A program made the position numbers and the translations under genes. Under the pieces are notes generated by a model, which searched no databases, was not told the DNA's origin, and saw only the letters and a list, made by a program, of their open reading frames with translations. Shown one piece after another: positions 54,345 through 64,000 of a stretch of DNA of 64,000 nt. Origin of the DNA: Triangularia verruculosa (Eukaryota; Ascomycota; Sordariomycetes; Sordariales; Podosporaceae); NCBI GenBank assembly GCA_033296885.1, contig MU863913.1, positions 62,001 through 126,000 of the forward strand, in the 5' to 3' direction. How positions within the stretch are numbered: position 1 is the stretch's first letter; every line of letters starts with the position of its first letter.

Positions 54345-57300
54345 ATGCGCCTGCGACTGGTGGTGCGCCGCCATGCCCTCCCCGACGTACGAGTCGTCTT
54401 CAGCTACAAGACGGAAAGCGAGCCTACCATTGCGGGCTTGCTGGAGCAGGTCAATGAGGTCATTCCCTTGGAGAGCAACGAGTGGGGTCTGGAGGATTAC
54501 ACGGTTGAGCTGAGACAGAAGGACACTGGCACTGCCTACGACTGCTTGCATTTTCAACAAGTGGCGGACGTGTTGAAGGACGATGAGGAGGTTTAGTACG
54601 TCTGTTCCATCTCGTCATTGCAATTTCAAAAAGAAACCCGTCTAACATGTGCCCCCTTGTTCAGCATTCGTCCACTTGTTACAGACGACCGAAGGAAGCG
54701 TAGATTAAGCGGCCGCGACCAGATAACGAATGACGGTCGTCATCTCCTTGACGGAATCCCCTTTGGTCGCCCCCGTCTACGGGCCGCCTACAGCCGGCCT
54801 GCTGTCGACATACCACCCTTGAAGCGCCCTCGGCTTACCTATCATCCGCATGGCGAGGAAGACGAAGATGACGATACGCAACAGCTAATGATCACCCAGT
54901 CTGGCGAACGAGGGGGCAGACGAAGCCGTGGAATCGGAACTGTCAGGTTCGATACGCCATACAATGCAGACGAAGATGAGAATGCAGAAGACGACGATTA
55001 TGACTGCCAAGAGAGCAGGCAGGACGAGGCGGATGTGGACTCGATCGACGAAGACGACTTGGAGGAAGAACATTTGGATCACGATGCGCACGACGACGCA
55101 GGTCTCGAGGAAGATGATGAGTCCGACCTTGAGGCTGAACTGAGGGATCTGCAGAATGATGCTGAGTCCCATGAGGCCGTGAAAAGCAACACAACAGTGC
55201 ATCAGCAGACCAGTCATGGCAGAAGAAAGGCAAGGGAGGTGGAGGCACCCATTGACGCCGAAGGGCGAGGTACCAAACGATCCCGGGACGACGAGGAACC
55301 TGAAGACAGCGACACCGAATCAGTCGCATCCGTCGTCAAGCACTACGACCAGCACGGTTTTCCGAGTGGTTCCATACTCAACGGCACTGCTTCCAGACAC
55401 ATGGTTGAAGAGATGCGCGAACAGGGAGCCTCGGTCAACCTACCTGTTCATACCAAGTTCGAGGACGACATCGAATGCGATAATGAAGCTTTGGATGAGG
55501 ACGCGGACGATTCCAGCCATAAATCGCTCTCGGATCATACCAGTGATGTCGACAACGACAGTGACAGTGACAGTGGTCCTGAAGTGGCGTCCTCGAAAGT
55601 TTCCCCACCTTTACCGGGCTCAGCTCCCGACAGTTCCTCCGCCTCGAGCTCGGATAACAACAACGACTCGAGCGATAATGAGGATGAGACTGACAATGAA
55701 GTTCAGGCTCCAGCCGGAACCGAGCGGTCAGATCAATCCGCCAAAGTAGAGGAGGAGGATGACGACAGTGAAAGCGATAGCAGCAGTGAGGGCAGCAGCG
55801 ACAACGAGACCGACAATGACGGCGATAGTAACAGTGATGATGATGAGGGCGCCGATTCCGCTAGCGATCAAGACACTGATGAGGAAGATGATGATAGTGA
55901 TGGTGACCAAGACAGCAATCCGCCTGATGTTGACCTAGACTCGGATGAGGATCTGGAGGATGCAGAGGATAAAGATAACTCTGACCCGGCCGAAAATTCC
56001 AGCAACAAGGATTCCGATGACGAGTCAAACAGTGATTCGAGCAACGATTCAAGCATCAATTCAAGTGACGATGACAGCAGCCCAGCTGATGATGAGTCCA
56101 GCCAGGAGTTGTCTTCCTCCAGCGATGAAGACTCTAGCGAAAACGAATCCTCTAGCGATGACGAATCGCCAAGTGACGACGACACCTCTGTTGACAAAGA
56201 GCATGTCGCTCCAGAGCCTAAGAAGGCCGTACCCAGCCCAGTCAAGCCACCAGCGATAACCAAGGCGCCAGCAGGTCAAGACGAGAGTACAAATGCAGTT
56301 CGTCCGGGACAAGGCAAACCTTCCACTCGGAAGAGGAATGCCCGGCGGAGGGCTTTGGCGCAAGCGAAGAAAGCTGCCGCTCGTGCTGAGGCGTCTGTGG
56401 AATCGGCTCCCGGCGCGGGTATGACCAAGGCCGATTCTGCTGAGCTTGCCGACATCGCTGATGCGCTCGCTGCGAAGAAGGCAGAAATGCTCGAGCGCAT
56501 GGAAACACTGACCGGAATGATTGTTGAAGAATTGCGCGGTGATTCTCAGACTCAGGAAGTTTCCACTAATCCCTCAGTTCCTGTTGCCGCGGCGAGCTGT
56601 CGACTCTCCCCGGAGGCGCCTGTTGCAGTCCACAAAGAGACACCCCATGACACCGAGGAGGACCCGGATGCCTGGCGGGCCAAGATCAACTACAGAGCCG
56701 TCGAATGCTGTCAGGAGGGCGTGGTTCTCAGTGAGCCGCCATTCCCGTTTGTCCAGCGGTGGGATCCCCAGCAGAAATACCAGCATGGCGGCCGTAAGAA
56801 GAGGAAGCAGCGCAATCAGGACGAATACCAGTATCAAGATGATGAGACACCCAAATCAAAGAAGAGACGGTCAGATGCAGGCGATACAGTGTCATATTAC
56901 CATGACGAAAGCACGTCATATGGCGACACTACTCTGAATTACGACGACGAGCCGCAGGAGCAGCCAGAGCAACCAGAGGAGGGAGGATTCGATATCCGCG
57001 CACAGGAGGAAGAGGAGGACCTGCCACCGCTTCCAACAGACATATCAACCCTCCCTGTGCTACAGCCTGGCAGTGCCGCTCCTGGCATGATTCTTACCTG
57101 GCAGCAACTGTTGATGTCTAAAGCAACCAATTGGGCGCCTCAGGTATCGCGTCTGACAGGCGTTATCGTCAATCTGGAAGCCGATGGCGCTGTCAGGCTT
57201 CGGCTTGCCAAGAGAGACCAAAATTTGGACCGGAATGAAAAGGTCTACGACGACGACGGCAATCGGGTCTATGACAAGTTTGAGCTTCCCGGTATGGATG

Positions 57301-59060
57301 ATGATGAGGAGGAGGCAGAGGAAGGTTACCGGACCCTGGACTTGTCTGAAATGATGGAGCCTCATGTCCTGCAGTTTCCCTCTCAAGTTGTTCCAGGTAC
57401 GCCTTTGCTGCAGGAGCCATCACCATCCCACACTATCGGCAATCTCGAGAAAACTACGAGCGCTCAAACATCGGCAACCCTGGGTCATGAAGCCTCGGAG
57501 CAGTCTGCTGACGAAACATCTCAGATGGACATCAACACGCAGACTCTTGAGGAAAGTATGATTCCCGAGACTTGCGTCCGCAACAGCTCCAGTGATCACC
57601 AGGATGCGCAGGCCGTCCAGGCGATGTCAGTGCCTGTGGAGGACATTTCCATGACGGAAGACAGGCGGCACGAAATCAGCCAGCTGATCAGCGAAGCTGG
57701 GTTCCGCAAGGAGGTTGACCCATCCATCACCAACGATGCCCTCTCGAACCGCAGCAGCAATTCGCCGTCTCGGCAGTTGGCCGACATGTCGCACGATGTC
57801 CTGCCTCGACCGTTTGAATCGTCACAACCACAAAGCGACATGGGATCTCGTCCTGCTTCCCGAGGCACATCTAACGGTGTGGATTCACAGCCGATTCTGC
57901 TTGAGCCTTTCAACGGCTTCTCGGACGCCATCTCGTTGCCGCCGTCTGAGCATCGAGTTGAGTACCCCAAGCTGGACCTGCCACCCTCGGATATTGGCAG
58001 CGTCCAGAGCGGGAGACAGGTCGACCCAGACTTCAGCATTGATTTGGCCGATTCTTCATTCAACGCACTCGAGGATGACTCTGCCCAACGGGACATCCCT
58101 CCCAGCTCGCCTCCGTTTGGAATGGACGATGAAGCAGGCGAGGTGGGAACTCACAAGGAAGAACATGGTGAGAAGAACGATGAGAACGCGGAGGAAGAGG
58201 AGGAAGAGGAGGAAGATGCGCCGACACCTCGTCCCTCCCGTGTCATGCGGGCTTTATCCGAATCTTCGTCTTCATCAGATTCCTCTCTCCCGTCGGTGAG
58301 CGAGCTCTGCACACAGTCTTCCACCAATAACAGTTCGGGCATGCCGGCCCGGAGCCCGGCGCTGGGTGACGTCATTTCGAAATCCAAGGCGCGCACGTCA
58401 ATGACAACAGCAGATGCGGAATATGAGGAAGCGATGCGACGGCTGGATGATATGGAGGACGACTCTGAAAAACCGGATGGTGTAGATTCGGACTCCGACT
58501 CAGAAGGGTACAACGTTGGCAAAGGCCCATCCAAACTCGCACGAAAACTCATGGAGAGGCCCATTGGGAAGCCATCAGCGAGAAAGTCAAAGCCTAACAA
58601 GCAAAGCTCTGTGACAAAGGTCAAGAGGGAGCCTGTCTTCTCTCAACTCGATATATTCAAGCCCGACTTCAGTCAGACGGCAAGGCCGAGCTCATCACAA
58701 TTTCAAATTCCAGAGGGCTCACAGGTGGTCTCACTGTTAACCAGCAGCCCAGAACCTGCGGTGGAGGAAAACTACGCGGAAGACGACATTGACGAGACGT
58801 ACAAGGACTCGCAGGATTCGGACTGGCCTGGGGGCGGGGGCTGGGTCACGAAGAGGAGACCAGCGGCGGCGGCAGCAGCAGCACGGCGGGTTGGCCTCAG
58901 CAAGCGAGGTATGAGTGTTCCAGCTTCTTCTCTCGGGTCTGCACGCGAGAAGACGTCGATTCCTAGGAGGATTGCCAACTCTCAACAGCCACCAACGGCC
59001 AGCAGTCAAGGCTTGGCGAGGGCGAGGAAGAGGATAGCAGATGGAATATTTTACAAGTGA
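54345..59060 (+). CDS. Large acidic nuclear protein, ubiquitin-like N-terminus (coilin/Net1-type candidate)
   Basis: Exon 1 54345-54595, intron 54596-54664 (GTACGT..TCTAACAT..TTCAG), exon 2 54665-59060; 1548 aa. Residues 1-88 form a beta-grasp-like unit (MRLRLVVRRHALPDVRVVF..TIAGLLEQVNEVIPL..GLEDYTVEL..LHFQQVADVLKDDEEVYIRPL). The next ~200 residues are basic then acidic; residues ~330-620 are an extreme Asp/Ser/Glu tract. Basic clusters follow (RKRNARRRALAQAKKAAAR; GGRKKRKQR). Residues ~865-960 look folded again: DLPPLPTDISTLPVLQPGSAAPGMILTWQQLL..NWAPQVSRLTGVIVNLEADGAVRLRL, Tudor-like. The tail is disordered and basic. The architecture recalls coilin (N-terminal ubiquitin-like, C-terminal Tudor-like); the N-terminal part alone also resembles Net1/Dnt1. 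Nuclear location is inferred. Confidence 0.75.
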
Positions 59061-60608
59061 CGGGAGGATGATGGCAATTTGATGGCAGCATATGGAATGG
59101 GATACATGTATAGATAGCTGCATTACTGACACATCATTATAATTAGATCATGACGGCGACGAGTATGGTAGTGTCGGGATGTTCGTTGCGCTCCGGTGGA
59201 CGAGTCCATCAGGTGGTGTTAGGTTCCGAGGTTTTGTACGTAAGAGACGCAAGTGGTTTAGGGATCAAAAAGCATCTGACAGTTGCGCGATGAGGATCGG
59301 GTCGATGTATGGTAAAGGGTGGTATTGGTTACCCCACTGCCAATGCAGCATCGAGGCCTGGCCAGCGGTCTGTTTGAACTGGGACGACTTGGCACTGTTG
59401 CCATGTTTTCGAATCAGCTTGGCTCATTGGTGATGGTGCAGAGCTGCAAACTAAAAAGTCAATCGGCGCGAGGCAGGAACAATCGCCCGGAGCGGTGAAA
59501 TGGAAGCGCGGTAAAAGAGCGCGAAGAGTGCTCCTCGAAGGGACTGACACGACACACACAGAAAGAGGGGCAGCCCACACCAGAACGGCACAAAGTACGG
59601 ATAAGGCACTCGACACACTGTCCGTCCCGGCGGAAGCCGTCGAGGTTCCTGATATCATCTCCACCTTTTCTGCTGCAGGTGCCCGATGGTGCCTCTGATA
59701 TGATATCTGCGCATCTCTCGCAAATGCCGGTTGCTGCCCGTCTGGCGTTTGCTGTACCTAATCTGCAGAGGCGCCTCGTGGAAAACGAGATCCGTTTGCT
59801 TCTTTTTCTTCTCTCGTCTTTTATTTCCGATTTCAATTTCTTCTGGCTTCTCTGCCCATTGCTGCCAAATTTATCAAACTTAACAAGCATTTTTTACCTG
59901 CGGGGCGCCGAAAGTAAAAGGGGTGAGAGGGAAGAGAAGCTCTGACAGCTCCACCCCGCACAGCACACAGTGTCCAGGCCCGTTCCATAGGCGGCGGGCG
60001 CAGGGATCTTCCTTTGTGTCGGAAGCAGCAGTGACGACAAGCTCGACGATCACCACAAACTCAAATAACGGAAGCTTGCCCACTAGGTTGCCCACGTACC
60101 ACGCCCGCCACGAACAGAGCCGCACGCCCTCAACCGGTCAATCTGATATCGACACTCGTGTTCGACTCAGGCCACAGTCCAAATCGACAGAACATCACAT
60201 CTGTGCCGGGTGCCATCATTTGTTCGTTTCAGCTCTCTTGGGCCAGGGCACAGCGTCCGAGCAGGGAGCAGGGGCAGAAAGCCACCAAGAGATAAGGCAC
60301 TCTCGCGCAGAGCAGCGTCTCGCCGACCGCAATTTCATTCTCGAATCACAAGCACGCAATCTTCCCATATTCATCAACGCCGCCGACTCTTCTTTTTCTT
60401 CTTCCTCTTCAACAACCTGAACCCGTCACGGTCAAATCAAACACAACCACGACATACAGTATCCAACACTCCTCCTCCAATGGTCCCGCCATTTGCACCA
60501 GCACCAGCACCACCTCCTTCGAATGCAGCACGCTACGCACTGATCGATTCTTCATTTTCCTTCATCTTCTTCCACCACCTCTCAGCCTGACCCAGTATCC
60601 GCATCAAC
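59061..60608. other. Intergenic and long leader region
   Basis: About 1.5 kb. The right part is C/T- and A/C-rich with a TTCTTTTTCTTCTTCC tract (~60390-60412). It includes a 36-codon upstream ORF at 60480-60590. No separate gene was supported. Confidence 0.5.
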
Positions 60609-61142
60609 ATGAGCGCCGCCGCAAACTCATCTTCCTTCAGCACCACCCGTAACCACATGTTTGACCTCCGCTCCTCCCCAGTGCCGACCATGATGCACCA
60701 CCACAACCGCGATGTGGCTCTGCAGAAATACTTTGTCCTGCACGAGCTGCACGAGTCTCTGCGCCAGCATCTCGATGAGCTCCGATCGCCCCGGTCTGCT
60801 TCCTTTTTTCCCTCGCCAACCACCACTACGTCATCACTCTCGCCAACCGGCGTCATTCCCGAACCGGCCGCGCCGCTCTCCCGTCATCAGTTCCGCAGCT
60901 CGTCCATCCCGACCATCATGATGAAGAGATCTGGTTCCTCGGGCTGTCTCGGGGAGGTCGCCCAGGAAGAGGCGAAATTGTGTGACGTCAACGAGGGCAT
61001 CAAGAGAGTGCTGACGGAGCTGCTCAACTGCGAGGCGGTGAGAGGCGACCGCGCGTTTCGAACGTGGGTCCAGAGCCGACTCATGGATACCGAAAGGGAA
61101 CTCCGGAGTGGGAGGAGAAGACGAAGCGCGCCCGACGCTTGA
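60609..61142 (+). CDS. Small conserved protein, unknown function
   Basis: Single exon, 177 aa. Ser/Pro/His-rich first half with a helical segment HNRDVALQKYFVLHELHESLRQHLDELR (~35-62). The second half is a compact predicted helical region: EEAKLCDVNEGIKRVLTELLNCEAVRGDRAFRTWVQSRLMDTERELRSGRRRR. No family recognised. Composition, codon use and the two ordered segments argue that it is real. A short upstream ORF ends 18 nt before the start. Confidence 0.65.
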   Translation: MSAAANSSSFSTTRNHMFDLRSSPVPTMMHHHNRDVALQKYFVLHELHESLRQHLDELRSPRSASFFPSPTTTTSSLSPTGVIPEPAAPLSRHQFRSSSIPTIMMKRSGSSGCLGEVAQEEAKLCDVNEGIKRVLTELLNCEAVRGDRAFRTWVQSRLMDTERELRSGRRRRSAPDA

Positions 61143-61179
61143 AGGGCGACTGCCAAAACTCAATCCCATTAAGGGACGC

Positions 61180-61212
61180 CACACACACACACACACACGC
61201 ACACAAACACAC
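61180..61212. repeat. (AC)n microsatellite, interrupted
   Basis: Run of AC units starting at 61180, with GC and AA interruptions near its right end, in the 3' flank of the small conserved gene. Confidence 0.9.
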
Positions 61213-61944
61213 CACTTTGGAAGCATATTCGGATTCTTTTTCTGTTTGGTTATCGTTGCATTCAGCTCGGCGTTGGGAGTAGTCGAGCTTTTTTCTCTCG
61301 TTGGCCTTGATCATCATCAGCAAGCACAACAACATTTTACTTAGCTTTGAGCATCGCCACTTATTCGAACTTGGAATTATGTCGGCGTTGAGGACTTGAC
61401 TGTCAAGGCGCTACTTCTTATTCGGTGTCTTTTTGTGGGATTGAATTTGGTAACGGACAACATCATGGCAGGATATAAAAAATGGCAGGACTTTTTTTGG
61501 AAATAGGGAAATAGGGAAATAGTGATATTTATTACCTTTTAGTCTCTTGAATGCAAGGGAGGAGAATCTTGTGTGTCTCGCTTTTCTTGTGATGTTTCAG
61601 GTCAAACTGTCTCGGGTCCAGTCGGACGGAAAAGCTGTTGGCACTTGTTGGTTGGTTCAAGCTGGTTGCTGCCCTTTTTCTGCGCCACACCCATCTGAGG
61701 CTGGTGACGAAGAGTTAGACTTGCAGGAGTGGTAGTGTAAGCCACGAAAGCTCGGCGTAGACATATGTTGGAAAACGCCATCTGCATAGATAGACCCTCC
61801 AGCTGACATTGTGCTGCAGCTCAACAGTTTGGGGGTCCCATCTCGCAAGGCAAACAAAGCAGGTGTGGTGTTTAATTCATTTATTCTTCAGTTCTCGTCA
61901 CTGTTGTGAGTAACTATTAGATTAGGCTTCTTCTTTTTTATCTT

Positions 61945-61978
61945 GCGTGTGTGTGTGTGTGTGTGTGCGTGTGTGTGC
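61945..61978. repeat. (GT)n microsatellite, interrupted
   Basis: Run of GT units with one GC interruption; it is complementary to the AC tract ~770 nt to the left, so transcripts across both could pair. Confidence 0.9.
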
Positions 61979-63127
61979 CATGTACCTTCTTGTACTATCA
62001 ACAGCTCGCTTGCTCTCTTCTTCAACCTGGTCCGCGGACAGATTCCACCATCCTCCAAAACCCATGCTGAAAAGACACATGACGCTATGGAAGTCATGTA
62101 GGTGAGCTGTCGTGTTCCGAGTCTAGGCCCATTTCTCTCGGCCCCCACCCAGCCTTGGTTGGCCATCAGCGCCAGTGTTGGAGGGTGAGGGTGTACAAGA
62201 TAGATTAACCTCCACATTCCCATGCCGGTGATCAATACAATCAAACTCGAGTGTGTGACAATAACAATAGACAACCAGAAAGAGCAGGTCATCATCAGCA
62301 ACGACAACAACAACAACAATAAACCACAACGAAAGAAAAGGAAAAGAAAAGCGGGTTTCCAGACATGTACATGTATTTTGTTTTTCTCTCTCTCACGCCT
62401 TCTCTCTGTGCATCTCTGAGCTCTTTCCAACATGGATGTTCCTCCTCTTGTAAATATCTTCCTCTTGCGATGGACAAAATTGCGACTCTGGGAATCTTTC
62501 AATGTTTGATAGTAGACAAAGGAAAACGAGAAAAAGGATGCTTTTTTTTCCCCCCAGTCGGGGAATTTGACAGGGCCGCGACAGTATCAAAACACAACAA
62601 ATGGAGAGAAGAAGAGACAGTAAAAGACGAATTCAAACAGCAGTAGGAAAAAATCAAATCGCACACTTGGGACTCTTGGCCTGTTTCTCTGGCGGCAGAA
62701 TTCCCTGGACATTTTGGTTAGAGTGACAAGAAAAACGAGCAAAAGAAAGAGAGATCGGATGGCTGCCTGCTTCCACATGGTGAAGCTGAGTCGTCGTCGT
62801 AGGTCCCGTCGCCTATCGAGATGGGTGTCGGCGTCATATCCCCGGGAATCGGGATGGTCTGTTTCGAAGAAAGTGGCTGCGGCGGGTCGAATGCTCGAGA
62901 TAGATGGGGTTGTCCACTAGCCGTGTAACCCCCAACTTTCTCATCAATGGCGGTCATGGTGGGTGTCGTGCGGTCGGATTTCGACTCGGCCAGTGTCCAT
63001 CCACGCCTTGACACACTGTTCTATTTCCAGCGACTATTTCTTTTTTGGACTGGCCAGTGCTTTTCGTGTCGCCACCACCTTGGAATATTCCAACCAACCA
63101 ACCCCCCAGACATGCTCCATCTCAAGA

Positions 63128-64000
63128 CTAGTGCCGGGTAGCAACAGCAGCGTGATGTCTCTCGACGCTGGCGCTGTGGTGCCCATACGCCGACGACAAC
63201 GAGGGCAGCGACGGCCCGTCGTGCCCACCACCGCCGCCGCCGCCGCCGCCCTCATGTCCAGCCCCGTATGCAGAGTCCCTTCGGCATGAAGCATCGGTCG
63301 AACCGGAGGTGCCGTACGAGCCCATGTCGAATGCTGGGCCCTGGCTGGACAAGGCTGCACGGTCAGAGTCGCTAAAGATGCTTTCTGGGCCGCTGGATTC
63401 GGTCCGCGACGACATGGAGCTGTAGCTGTCATAGCCCGACTCTGTCGCCGGTGGGGGGCCGCTCGATTTAGCTCCCGAGAGGGGTGGGTAGGTGGAGGAG
63501 CGGTGACTGGCCGCCGAGGGATTGGGGAGCACGCGATCTGAGGATGGCAGAGAAGCCGACATGTTTGTGAAGGAAAAGCTTGGCCCCTCTTGGGGGTGGT
63601 GTGACGGCCCTCGCACGGCTCCTCCTGCTGCCGTGTAGGCTGATGACGGGGGAGCGGCATAGCTGGTCGGGGAGGTGGTGACTTCTGGATCCAGGTACAT
63701 GCTGCCGTATCCGTGTCCATGTCCACCGGTTGATTTTCTGCTCGATGGCCAAGCCGTGGGTCCGTGATGGCCTGGAAGGGGCATCACAGGAATGCTGCTG
63801 AGCTCGTGAGGGTGGCTCCCAGGCAGAGGAATGGCACAGGCGTCAAAGGCAGAGCCCCCCGGGACGGTGCCGTCGTCAGGACCGACGCCATATGCGAGAG
63901 CATGCGGTGGGGAGCCATACGCGGCCGACATGGCAGGATAGTAGGGTTTGGCCGGGGTGTAGGAGTAGCCGCCGCTGCTTCCATGTCGAGCCTGGGTGTA
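63128..64000 (-). CDS. C-terminal part of a Ser/Gly/His/Pro-rich protein
   Basis: Open from the right edge to TAG at 63128; 290 residues of a longer protein whose start lies beyond the window. It is low complexity throughout (YSYTPAKPYYPAMSAAYG.., SGYDSYSSMSSRTESSGPESIFSDSDRAALSS, a run of about nine Gly, then SAYGHHSASVERHH). No domain is recognised. Composition resembles the unstructured tails of fungal transcription regulators, but that is only inference from style. Confidence 0.65.
   Translation of the reverse strand, partial: YTQARHGSSGGYSYTPAKPYYPAMSAAYGSPPHALAYGVGPDDGTVPGGSAFDACAIPLPGSHPHELSSIPVMPLPGHHGPTAWPSSRKSTGGHGHGYGSMYLDPEVTTSPTSYAAPPSSAYTAAGGAVRGPSHHPQEGPSFSFTNMSASLPSSDRVLPNPSAASHRSSTYPPLSGAKSSGPPPATESGYDSYSSMSSRTESSGPESIFSDSDRAALSSQGPAFDMGSYGTSGSTDASCRRDSAYGAGHEGGGGGGGGGHDGPSLPSLSSAYGHHSASVERHHAAVATRH

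Larger units (their letters stand above)
61143..63127. other. Intergenic with two GT/AC microsatellites
   Basis: About 2 kb between convergent gene ends. Open frames at 61888-62502 (-) owe their length partly to the GT repeat. A protein-like fragment on the minus strand (62718-63014, MTAIDEKVGGYTASGQPHL..) could be a separate small exon or a downstream part of the next gene, but no splice connection was found. Confidence 0.45.

Noticed and set aside
61888..62502. 204-codon minus-strand frame
   Set aside because: Contains a His-Thr run encoded by the GT microsatellite and no domain; length is due to low complexity.

Overview
The window is nuclear DNA of a filamentous ascomycete. Genes are dense and carry short introns (about 50-120 nt) with GT..AG ends and CTGAC/CTAAC-type branch sites. 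The gene content is fungal: HIS7 fused as glutaminase-cyclase, RIB1, hybrid histidine kinase, GH11 and GH6 cellulases/xylanases, a fungal CBM1, and S28 peptidase. Protein style and intergenic composition suggest a Sordariomycete, probably Sordariales; species cannot be named from sequence alone.

Layout, left to right: 3' part of a DUG1 dipeptidase (1-876, +); Yippee-like protein (-); FAD monooxygenase with an apparent frameshift (-); ornithine decarboxylase antizyme that needs programmed +1 frameshifting (5021-6017, +); HIS7 (-) sharing a divergent promoter with a TFIIIC Tau55-type subunit (+); VPS62-like protein (+); integral membrane protein (-); lysine/proline/glutamate repeat protein (-); PAS hybrid histidine kinase (-) divergent from a small heat-shock protein (+); two conserved proteins of unknown function, one with a WW domain (+); a second FAD monooxygenase (-); secreted GH11 xylanase with CBM1 (-); a 1196-residue kinase-fold protein (+); tRNA-Thr(UGU) (-); secreted YtcJ-like amidohydrolase (+); TmpA-like membrane flavoprotein (-); six-exon S28 serine peptidase (-); complex I subunit NDUFB7 (+); 5'-nucleotidase-like protein lacking most metal ligands (-); GH6 cellobiohydrolase (-); RIB1 (+); a 1548-residue acidic nuclear protein with a coilin-like architecture (+); a small conserved protein (+); and the C-terminal part of a low-complexity protein running off the right edge (-).

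There is no operon-like or biosynthetic-cluster logic; most genes are housekeeping, with a scatter of secreted plant-polymer and peptide-degrading enzymes (GH11, GH6, S28, amidohydrolase). No transposon, CRISPR array or rRNA was seen. Gene-poor stretches lie at 15.3-17.3, 28.3-30.8, 39.4-42.7 and 61.1-63.1 kb.

The most interesting items are the antizyme recoding site, the possible fungal coilin/Net1-type protein, the degenerate nucleotidase, the divergent kinase-like protein, the Lys/Pro/Glu-repeat protein with an unrecognised W/H/C domain, a GC-AG intron with a competing GT donor, and a palindromic ACCTAGGT-type motif recurring only in non-coding DNA. Exon coordinates are my own splice calls from reading frame, consensus sites and family similarity; none is confirmed by RNA.
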